A stretch of 5,402 nucleotides of DNA from positions 1-5,402 of the forward strand of contig JAGUWT010000199.1 in NCBI GenBank assembly GCA_020062205.1, written 5' to 3'. The notes under the pieces were generated by a model. That model saw nothing but the letters and a program-made list of their open reading frames with translations. It was not told the origin of the DNA and made no database searches. The stretch's first letter is position 1. Each line of letters starts with the position of its first letter. Origin of the DNA: Thermodesulfovibrionales bacterium (lineage in GTDB: Bacteria; Nitrospirota; Thermodesulfovibrionia; Thermodesulfovibrionales; SM23-35). The translations under genes and the position numbers were made by a program. Positions 1 through 5,362 of the stretch are shown here, one piece after another.

Positions 1-63
1 GCGAAGCAATCTCTAAGTGAATGGGATTGCTTCGTCGGTCGTAACGACCTCCTCGCAATGACA
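1..63. repeat. Partial palindromic intergenic repeat (GAAGCAATC / CCTCGCAATGACA type)
   Basis: Bases 2-13 pair with 23-34 (CGAAGCAATC against GATTGCTTCG, plus one T.G and one C.G pair) around a 9-base loop. A second small hairpin follows, GGTCG at 37-41 and CGACC at 45-49. The element ends in CCTCGCAATGACA at 51-63. This matches a widespread bacterial dispersed repeat whose other end would be expected to start TGTCATTGCGAGG. That end is absent here, so the copy is cut by the window edge or truncated. It ends 20 bases before the first start codon, so it could form structure in that gene's leader RNA. No transposase is present, so any mobility would have to be supplied in trans. Confidence 0.7.
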
Positions 64-73
64 ACCTTAATTT

Positions 74-77
74 GGAG
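74..77 (+). promoter_or_regulatory. Ribosome binding site deciding the start of the first cyclase
   Basis: GGAG lies six bases (TATAAA) before ATG at 84. An in-frame TTG at 72 overlaps this site and would add four residues, but it has no purine-rich site of its own. The paralogue downstream also begins at the equivalent MKKK sequence, so ATG 84 is preferred. Confidence 0.7.
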
Positions 78-83
78 TATAAA

Positions 84-2171
84 ATGAAAAAGAAGGTAAA
101 ATGCTGGGAAATCTTTGCATGTGCTGAGAAGGAATGTCCATCTTATGAGTTAAAGGAGTTGAAGTGCTGGCTCACCTCAGGAACTCATTGTCGAGACGAA
201 ATACAGGGGAGGTACCTTGAAAAGATGGCGATGTGCCTTGATTGTGAGGTCTTTAAGGCAAACATGGATGTTTCTTCAATGAAAGAAACTATCAAGGTCA
301 TAGATAAACAATTCAAGGAATTTACCGCGATGGTTGATGAGCGAGATAAGGAACTTGAAGACACCAGCATGGAATTATCAATAGGCCTATCCGAAACTTT
401 GGATGCTTTAAATAAGATTGCATCAGGTGATCCCCATGTAAGGATATCAGAAGCCTCTCAGAATGAGTTGATTGCCAAATTAAAACAGACAGTTAATAGG
501 ACAGCAGAGGGAATTGGGACTATCGTTGATCAATCTCATGAGTTTGCTATTGGCATCGCCGAGCACTTTGATATGTTGCACAAGGTTTCAAAAGGTGAAC
601 TGGATACCCGAATCCCTGAAAGTTCGAAAGACGAGCTCTTGAATGCTTTGGGTAAGGTAACGAACCAGATGATAGAAAGTGTATCCAGGGAAATCACGGA
701 GCGCAAGCAGGCAGAGGAGGCAATGCGAGAGAGCGAGAAGAAATATCGTTCTGTTGTTGAAAACATACCAGATATTGTATGGATAGCGGACGAGGAAGGC
801 AGAGTTATTTTCATCGGTCGCAATGTAGAAGAAGTGTATAAATTTACTGTAGAGGAAATCTGTGAGGCAGTTAGCAATCTCTGGTTTGGAAGAATTCATC
901 CTACTGACATTGAATATGTGAAAGAAGCCTATAAAATGCTCTTTACAAGAGATAAGATATTTGATGTTGAATACAGGATTCAAAGAAAAGATGGAGACTG
1001 GATTTGGTTACGCAACAGAGCAGTTACGACCCATGAAAAGGGTGGAGTGAGATATGCTGATGGCGTAGCACGGGATATAACGGAGCGTCATAAATCAACA
1101 GAAAAGCTGCAGCAAGTCAATGAGAAACTTACAACATTGGTGAACGAGCTTGAGCAGCACACCCACGATGCAAGACTGCTCGGCGAAATGGGCGGTCTGC
1201 TCCAAACATGCCTCACTGTCGAGGAGGCCTCCACAGTTATTGCACAATTCGCTCAACAATTATTCTCTAGGGATTTTGGCGCGCTTTATGCGTTCAGTGC
1301 TTCCCGGAATGTCGTAGAAGCTGTCGCTACATGGGGTGAATCTCTGTCCAGTGAGAGTATGTTTATGCCGAGCGATTGCTGGGCGTTACGCCGTGGACAG
1401 GTGCATCTGGTAGAGGACACCCATACTGGGCTTCTCTGCCGGCATCTGAGCCACCCTCCATCAGCCAGCTATATGTGCGTGCCTATGATGGCCCATGGCG
1501 AGATACTGGGCATGCTGTATCTGCAGAGTAGCATGCAAGGGCTGAGCCAGCCAGAGGGGATAGTAGGGAGACTGGCGGAATCTAAACAGAGGCTGGCCGT
1601 GACCATGGCGGAACAAGTTGCGCTGGCTCTGGCGAACTTGAAACTCCAGGAGGCCCTGCGTATCCAGTCTGTTTGCGACCCGCTCACAGGCATGTTTAAC
1701 CGACGCTACATGGAGGAGTCGCTTGCACGCGAGGTGCACCGGGCAACCCGCAAAAAGACTCAGATAGGGATTATCATGATAGACCTCGATCACTTCAAGC
1801 AGTTCAACGACACCTTCGGCCATGCCGCAGGTGATGCTCTGCTACGTGAACTGAGCTATTTTCTGAAAAAGAGTTTCCGCGGGGAAGACATTGCCTGCCG
1901 CTACGGTGGCGAGGAGTTTGTGATAATCTTGCCAGAAACACCGTTAGATATTACCCTGAAGCGGGCAGAGAGTTTGTTGGAGGAGATCAGACACCTGAAT
2001 GTACAGCACCTTGGGCGTACCCTTGGAACCATCACAACTTCGTTAGGGGTCGCAGTCTTTCCAGATCATGGTACTACTGGCGAGACTGTCATGCGGGCTG
2101 CTGATGCTGCTTTATACCAGGCGAAAGAAAGAGGACGAGACCAGGTAGCGGTCTGGCAAGTCAAAGAGTAA
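84..2171 (+). CDS. Two-CW / tandem HAMP / PAS / GAF / GGDEF diguanylate cyclase
   Basis: This 695-residue protein probably makes c-di-GMP from two GTP in the cytoplasm. Residues 7-54 form a cysteine cluster (C7-W, C13, C18-P, C28-W, C36, C51xxC54) typical of two-CW domains. A helical stretch (about 62-96) leads into two HAMP-like repeats (about 97-144 and 153-200, each with a GD/GE..RI..S..NEL/DEL core). A PAS domain spans about 218-335 and ends in GVARDITERH. A coiled linker (336-362), a GAF domain (about 363-520) and GGDEF (about 526-690) follow. The active site is GGEEF at 608-612, and the RxxD inhibitory site is R599-D602, five residues upstream as expected. DPLTGMFNRR and IDLDHFKQFND also fit active cyclases. 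No EAL domain, signal peptide or membrane segment is visible. The coding sequence becomes clearly richer in GC after about base 1140, so the GAF-GGDEF half may have a separate origin. The front end is closely related to the next gene. The sensory ligand is unknown. Confidence 0.92.
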   Translation: MKKKVKCWEIFACAEKECPSYELKELKCWLTSGTHCRDEIQGRYLEKMAMCLDCEVFKANMDVSSMKETIKVIDKQFKEFTAMVDERDKELEDTSMELSIGLSETLDALNKIASGDPHVRISEASQNELIAKLKQTVNRTAEGIGTIVDQSHEFAIGIAEHFDMLHKVSKGELDTRIPESSKDELLNALGKVTNQMIESVSREITERKQAEEAMRESEKKYRSVVENIPDIVWIADEEGRVIFIGRNVEEVYKFTVEEICEAVSNLWFGRIHPTDIEYVKEAYKMLFTRDKIFDVEYRIQRKDGDWIWLRNRAVTTHEKGGVRYADGVARDITERHKSTEKLQQVNEKLTTLVNELEQHTHDARLLGEMGGLLQTCLTVEEASTVIAQFAQQLFSRDFGALYAFSASRNVVEAVATWGESLSSESMFMPSDCWALRRGQVHLVEDTHTGLLCRHLSHPPSASYMCVPMMAHGEILGMLYLQSSMQGLSQPEGIVGRLAESKQRLAVTMAEQVALALANLKLQEALRIQSVCDPLTGMFNRRYMEESLAREVHRATRKKTQIGIIMIDLDHFKQFNDTFGHAAGDALLRELSYFLKKSFRGEDIACRYGGEEFVIILPETPLDITLKRAESLLEEIRHLNVQHLGRTLGTITTSLGVAVFPDHGTTGETVMRAADAALYQAKERGRDQVAVWQVKE

Positions 2172-2235
2172 ACTTTAGATATTTCGAATCCGCAACACAC
2201 AAACACTTCCCACTAACTGCAAAATCTATTTAAGG

Positions 2236-2265
2236 TTGGTAAAGAATATAAAAAGGTAGTATAAT
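2236..2265 (+). promoter_or_regulatory. Candidate sigma-70 promoter for the second cyclase gene
   Basis: TTGGTA at 2236-2241 (four of six bases match TTGACA) and a perfect TATAAT at 2260-2265 are separated by 18 bases. Transcription would begin near 2272, giving a leader of about 105 bases that carries both hairpins of the paired-hairpin repeat. The site lies in the 208-base gap after the first gene, so the second cyclase could be transcribed on its own. This is a consensus match only. Confidence 0.5.
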
Positions 2266-2291
2266 TGAGGCTCTTGCAAAAGTCTTTTTTC

Positions 2292-2364
2292 TGTCACCCT
2301 GAATTTATTTCAGGGTCTTATTCAGCTTTGGAGATTCAGATGCTGAAACAAGTTCAGCATGACA
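2292..2364. repeat. 73-base palindromic element made of two hairpins with TGTCA/TGACA ends
   Basis: Two perfect 8-base stems, each with a 5-base loop, are visible: ACCCTGAA 2296-2303 with TTCAGGGT 2309-2316, and ATGCTGAA 2340-2347 with TTCAGCAT 2353-2360. The outer 28 bases at each end are imperfect inverted repeats of one another (21 of 28 positions match by hand) and end in TGTCA and TGACA. This is the form of a REP/BIME- or MITE-like dispersed repeat. It occupies most of the leader of the second cyclase gene and ends four bases before its Shine-Dalgarno motif, so it could affect transcription or translation. It shares its TGACA end and its place just ahead of a two-CW cyclase gene with the repeat at 1-63. 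Confidence 0.75.
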
Positions 2365-2367
2365 AAT

Positions 2368-2371
2368 GAGG
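2368..2371 (+). promoter_or_regulatory. Ribosome binding site of the second cyclase gene
   Basis: GAGG (within TGAGGAAA) lies eight bases before ATG 2380 and eleven before ATG 2383. The in-frame ATG at 2359 lies inside the palindromic repeat and lacks such a site. This, together with alignment to the MKKK start of the paralogue, favours 2380 or 2383. Confidence 0.6.
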
Positions 2372-2379
2372 AAATACAA

Positions 2380-3267
2380 ATGATGAAAAAGAAGTTGAAA
2401 TGCTGGGAAGTCTTTGCATGTGCTGAGAAGGAATGTCCGGCATATCAGTCAAAGGACTTGAAGTGCTGGCTATTCTCAGGGACCTATTGTCGGCATGAGA
2501 TTCAGGGTCAGTTTCTCGAGAAAATGGAGATGTGCCTCGATTGTGAGGTATTTAAAGTGAATATGGATACTTCCGCGATGAACGGAATTCTCAAGATAAC
2601 AGATCAACAGTTCAAGGAATATAAGAAGATTGTTGAGGAACGAGATAGGGAACTGGAAGACACAGGTCTGGAGTTATCAGTGGGTCTATCCGAGGCTCTC
2701 GAGGCATTGAATAAGATTGCCTCGGGAGATCCAACGGTGAGGATACCTGAAGAATCTAAGAATGAGCTAATTGCCAAATTAAAACAAACAGTCAATAAGA
2801 CAGCAGGGGAAATCGGGATTATCGTTGACCAATCTCATGAATTTGCTATTGGTCTTGCTGAGCACTTCGAAATATTGAACAAGGTTACAAAAGGTGACCT
2901 CAATGCGCGAATCCCTCAAATCTCGCAAGACGAGCTTTTGAAGGCATTAGGGAACGTAACAAACCATATGATAGAAAGTGTAGCCAGAGAAATTACAGAG
3001 CGCAAGAACGCAGAGGATGAACTACGAAAAAAATCAGAGAGAGAATCACTCATCCTTCGCTCTGTGCCCATAGCCTTTTACACCTCAAAAGCCTCTGGCG
3101 ACTTCGGTAGGATATGGATTAGCGAACAGGTTAAAGACGTCTCAGGCTTCCCTCCTAATAAATTTATTGACGAATCAGGTTTCTGGGTATCGAGAATCTA
3201 TCCCGATGACCGTGATCAAGTATTAATGGAATTTGAAACAATCCACAAAAAGGTACAATCGCCTTAG
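2380..3267 (+). CDS. N-terminal fragment of broken cyclase: two-CW, two HAMP repeats, truncated PAS
   Basis: This is the 5' open frame of the broken gene, 295 residues from ATG 2380 (or 302 from ATG 2359). It keeps all seven cysteines of the two-CW domain (C8, C14, C19, C29, C37, C52, C55) and both HAMP-like units. It then enters a PAS domain that is lost after GFWVSRIYPDDRDQ and the IHKK residues, ending in the out-of-frame VQSP. If made, it would be a sensor module without a catalytic output, able at most to pair with the intact paralogue through its HAMP helices. That pairing is inference. It has no signal peptide or membrane segment. The sequence up to REITERK closely follows the upstream gene, and the PAS beyond that point does not. 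Confidence 0.75.
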   Translation: MMKKKLKCWEVFACAEKECPAYQSKDLKCWLFSGTYCRHEIQGQFLEKMEMCLDCEVFKVNMDTSAMNGILKITDQQFKEYKKIVEERDRELEDTGLELSVGLSEALEALNKIASGDPTVRIPEESKNELIAKLKQTVNKTAGEIGIIVDQSHEFAIGLAEHFEILNKVTKGDLNARIPQISQDELLKALGNVTNHMIESVAREITERKNAEDELRKKSERESLILRSVPIAFYTSKASGDFGRIWISEQVKDVSGFPPNKFIDESGFWVSRIYPDDRDQVLMEFETIHKKVQSP

Positions 3268-3367
3268 AATATCGCTGGCAGTGTGCAGATGGCTCGTATT
3301 ACTGGTTCCGTGATTTTGCTGTCCTTTTACGAGATGAGCAGGGCAAGCCGAAGGAAATCATTGGGAC

Positions 3368-3901
3368 ATGGAGGGATATAGGGATATAACCGATCGCAAG
3401 CAGGCAGAGGAAAGGCTTCGCACCATGTCACTTATTGATGACCTTACAGGTATATACAACAGACGAGGATTCTTTACCCTTGCCGAACAACAGATAAAGA
3501 TAGCTAACAGGATGAAGAGGGGAATGTTTTTGCTTTTTACCGACCTTGATGATTTAAAGACGATTAATGATACGCTGGGGCACCGTGAAGGTGACCTTGC
3601 ATTAATTGATACCGCCAATATCCTCAAGGAGACATTTCGCGAGTCTGATATTATCGCTCGTATTGGCGGCGATGAGTTTGTATCGCTTATAATAGAACCT
3701 TCTGATGGCGCTCAGTCAATTGTTCCTCGTTTACAAGAGAAGTTAGATTTTCATAATACAAAAATGGATAGGCCATACAAGCTCTCGTTAAGTATTGGCT
3801 TAGCACAATATAACCCTGAACAGCCATGTACGATTGATGATTTACTTTCCATGGCTGATAAATTAATGTACGAGCAGAAACAGAAAAAGCATAACCCTTA
3901 G
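3368..3901 (+). CDS. C-terminal fragment of broken cyclase: complete GGDEF domain
   Basis: This 177-residue open frame starts at an ATG in the final strand of the ancestral PAS domain (MEGYRDITDRKQAEERLR) and carries a whole GGDEF domain. DDLTGIYNRR is at 24-33, TDLDDLKTIND at 58-68, the GGDEF active site at 100-104 and the RxxD inhibitory site at R91-D94. The key catalytic and feedback residues are therefore present, and a free GGDEF domain of this size could keep weak cyclase activity. Translation is doubtful: the nearest purine-rich site, AAGGA at 3351-3355, is 12 bases from the ATG. The frame is best read as the 3' end of the broken gene. It is not closely similar to the GGDEF of the upstream cyclase. 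Its stop at 3899-3901 lies six bases before the next possible start. Confidence 0.7.
   Translation: MEGYRDITDRKQAEERLRTMSLIDDLTGIYNRRGFFTLAEQQIKIANRMKRGMFLLFTDLDDLKTINDTLGHREGDLALIDTANILKETFRESDIIARIGGDEFVSLIIEPSDGAQSIVPRLQEKLDFHNTKMDRPYKLSLSIGLAQYNPEQPCTIDDLLSMADKLMYEQKQKKHNP
3372..3387. repeat. 8-base direct tandem duplication causing a frameshift
   Basis: AGGGATAT occurs twice with no spacer (3372-3379, 3380-3387). Removing one copy restores the conserved WRDITDRK linker between PAS and GGDEF. Replication slippage is the likely origin. A two-copy repeat can also contract again, so reversion is possible. Confidence 0.85.
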
Positions 3902-3907
3902 TTTTGA

Positions 3908-3985
3908 ATGAAAAAAAGACTATTCCCTGTGCATATCCTTGTAGTCACTTTTTTGACTTTTTCATTTATCGGTACAATCCATTGA
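3908..3985 (+). CDS. Possible 25-residue signal-peptide-like small protein
   Basis: This short frame starts MKKRLFPVH, continues with a hydrophobic run (ILVVTFLTFSFIG) and ends TIH-stop. A positively charged start followed by about 13 hydrophobic residues is the form of a signal peptide or a single membrane helix. Its start is six bases after the stop of the GGDEF fragment. Its TGA stop (3983-3985) directly touches the ATG of the membrane fusion protein (3986), an arrangement that permits translational coupling. No good ribosome binding site precedes it. It could be a leader peptide, a small membrane protein, or the remaining signal peptide of a deleted outer-membrane channel gene, since such genes often precede adaptors of this type. 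It could also be chance in AT-rich sequence. Confidence 0.35.
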   Translation: MKKRLFPVHILVVTFLTFSFIGTIH

Positions 3986-5239
3986 ATGCTTATACGTCAT
4001 ACATATCACACAATGCCCCTGTATAAAAGGTTTAGCTTCTACATTGTTATTTGTGTACTCCTCGGCATCGCAGTCTTTATTGTCAATAAAGCATTCAAGG
4101 CTGTTGAGATTAAGACTGTCAGGGTCGAAAGACAGAATCTTACCGTCACTGTCACAGCCACTTCCACAGGCACAATAAAGGCTGATGAGGAGGTTAGGCT
4201 TACAGCACAGAGGATCGGCAGAATCTCAAAGCTCTATATCAAAGAAGGTAGCCTGGTCAAGGCAGGAGATTTAGTAGCAGAGATTGATCCTGACGAGACG
4301 ATGTACAATCTACAGATGGCTCAGGCAGCCTTGCAAAGAATACAGGCGAGGCTTGATGAACTGAAGGCAGCATATAATCCACTCAAGATAGAGGTTGAAA
4401 CAACTATTGATAAAGCAAAAGCGAATCTCCAGGAGACAGAGAAGAGGTTAAAGCGGTTTATGGATTTAAGGGAGAAGGGGTATATTTCACAAATGGAGGT
4501 AGACTCCATGCAGAGAGACCATGATGTTACAAAGGCAACTTATGAATCTGCACTATCCGGACGTGAGCAGTTGATAGCCCGGGCAGAGGAGATTAAGGCC
4601 CAGGAGGCTGCTGTACGAGAGGCAAAGAACTATCTTTTGCTCGCAAGGCTCAATTACGATTATTCGTTTGTAAGCTCTCCACTATCAGGTGTTGTTACAT
4701 CAGTACCTGTAAAGATTGGAGATACAGCAGCAAGGGGCACCTTGATGGCATCTGTGGTATCCACAGACTCATTATACATAGAGGCATTTATAGACGAGGC
4801 AGATATTGCAAAGGTGTCAAAAGGGCAGAGGGTTCATGTATCCATGGATGCATATCCTGACAGGATATTTGAGGGTGAGGTTTATATGATTTCCCCGATT
4901 GTACTTGGTGGTAAGCAGGAGGCAAGGACATTTGAGGTGAGGGTGAAGTTCAAGGAAAGGGGTATTACCGTAAAACCTGGCATGTCTGCAGATGTAGAGA
5001 TTATGGTTGACAGTGTTAAGGATAAGCTTGTTGTACCATCACAAGCCATAATAGAAAGATCAGGAGGGAAATTTGTCTTTGTAAAGAGAGGTTCAATCGC
5101 AAGGGTTATCCCTGTGAAAACAGGTCTTTATAACTGGAATCTTACTGAGATTGTGTCAGGACTCAAGGAGGGAGATATTGTAGCTACAAATCCTGACACG
5201 CCTGGACTTGAAGATGGAGCAAGGGTGAAGGAGAGATGA
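3986..5239 (+). CDS. Periplasmic adaptor (membrane fusion protein) of an RND- or MacAB-type efflux system
   Basis: This 417-residue protein belongs to the HlyD/MacA/AcrA adaptor family, which bridges an inner-membrane pump and an outer-membrane channel. After KR at 14-15, one membrane helix (about 17-34) anchors it with the rest in the periplasm. The first half of the lipoyl domain is at about 69-102 (GRISKLYIKEGSLVKAGDLV). An alpha-helical coiled-coil hairpin spans about 103-222, and the second lipoyl half is at about 228-258 (SPLSGVVTSVPVKIGDTAARG). A beta-barrel follows (about 262-345, with FIDEADIAKVSKGQ and VKPGMSADVEI), then a membrane-proximal domain (about 347-417, with VVPSQAIIERSGGKFVFV and LKEGDIV). 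The length and the YNPLKIEVE loop before the hairpin suggest a MacA-like ABC partner, but this is uncertain. ATG 4013 (MPLYKRF) is an alternative start, and neither start has a clear ribosome binding site. No pump or channel gene is seen before the window ends. Confidence 0.88.
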   Translation: MLIRHTYHTMPLYKRFSFYIVICVLLGIAVFIVNKAFKAVEIKTVRVERQNLTVTVTATSTGTIKADEEVRLTAQRIGRISKLYIKEGSLVKAGDLVAEIDPDETMYNLQMAQAALQRIQARLDELKAAYNPLKIEVETTIDKAKANLQETEKRLKRFMDLREKGYISQMEVDSMQRDHDVTKATYESALSGREQLIARAEEIKAQEAAVREAKNYLLLARLNYDYSFVSSPLSGVVTSVPVKIGDTAARGTLMASVVSTDSLYIEAFIDEADIAKVSKGQRVHVSMDAYPDRIFEGEVYMISPIVLGGKQEARTFEVRVKFKERGITVKPGMSADVEIMVDSVKDKLVVPSQAIIERSGGKFVFVKRGSIARVIPVKTGLYNWNLTEIVSGLKEGDIVATNPDTPGLEDGARVKER

Positions 5240-5266
5240 AATTCAGAATAACAAAAAACTTGATTT

Positions 5267-5362
5267 AACCACAGAGAACACAGAGTGCACAGAGAAAAAA
5301 ATATTTTTTAAGTTTTTAAAATTTATGTTTTTAAATCTCTGTGTCTCAGTGCCTCTGTGGTT
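5267..5362. repeat. 96-base palindromic intergenic repeat (AACCACAGAG ... CTCTGTGGTT)
   Basis: The ends are perfect 10-base inverted repeats (5267-5276 and 5353-5362). Inside the left arm, three 9-base units in tandem share CACAGAG (5268-5276, 5277-5285, 5286-5294), and the right arm carries a degenerate mirror version (CTCTGTG at 5337-5343 and the terminal CTCTGTG). The core is very rich in A and T, including a 14-base palindrome AAAAAATATTTTTT at about 5296-5309. Repeats of this kind occur in many copies in several anaerobe genomes (from memory, not checked). It begins 27 bases after the stop of the adaptor gene, so its stem could also protect or end that transcript. Apart from this repeat, bases 5240-5402 show no gene or RNA that I can recognise. 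Confidence 0.75.

Larger units (their letters stand above)
2380..3901 (+). pseudogene. Frameshifted two-CW / tandem HAMP / PAS / GGDEF diguanylate cyclase gene
   Basis: The 5' and 3' parts of one cyclase gene lie in different frames, joined by a 46-codon open stretch in the third frame. Lesion one is at the five-A run 3247-3251. Adding one A turns HKKVQSP-stop into HKKGTIALEYRW, which continues the PAS domain. Lesion two is a direct duplication of AGGGATAT (3372-3379 and 3380-3387). Removing one copy turns WRDIGI-stop into WRDITDRKQAEE, the usual PAS-to-GGDEF linker. With both corrected, a single 504-residue protein results: two-CW (about 8-55), HAMP-like repeats (about 98-201), PAS (about 218-335) and GGDEF. 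The first 210 residues are about 73% identical to the upstream cyclase. The A-run change alone could be a sequencing error or a slippage site, but an 8-base duplication is hard to explain that way, so true inactivation is likelier. Both fragments still encode intact domains. Confidence 0.85.

Noticed and set aside
536..983. Open frames on the minus strand within the first cyclase
   Set aside because: They lie opposite a clearly coding PAS/HAMP region, resemble no known family and have no ribosome binding site or separate context.
1461..1823. 120-residue minus-strand open frame opposite the GAF-GGDEF region
   Set aside because: It is a product of the GC-rich coding sequence on the plus strand, with no recognisable motif. 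The plus-strand GGDEF motifs are unambiguous.
2274..2290. GCAAAAGTCTTTTTT as a terminator of the first cyclase gene
   Set aside because: There is no GC-rich stem before the T-run, and it lies downstream of a better promoter match.
3907..3966. Inverted repeat AATGAAAAA / TTTTTCATT and AGTCA / TGACT followed by T-run as a terminator
   Set aside because: The stems are short and A/T-rich with a long loop in the first case and only five pairs in the second. Not convincing as an intrinsic terminator.
3953..3978. TTGACT ... TACAAT as a promoter for the adaptor gene
   Set aside because: The spacer is only 14 bases, too short for a sigma-70 promoter, and the transcript would start about at the ATG.
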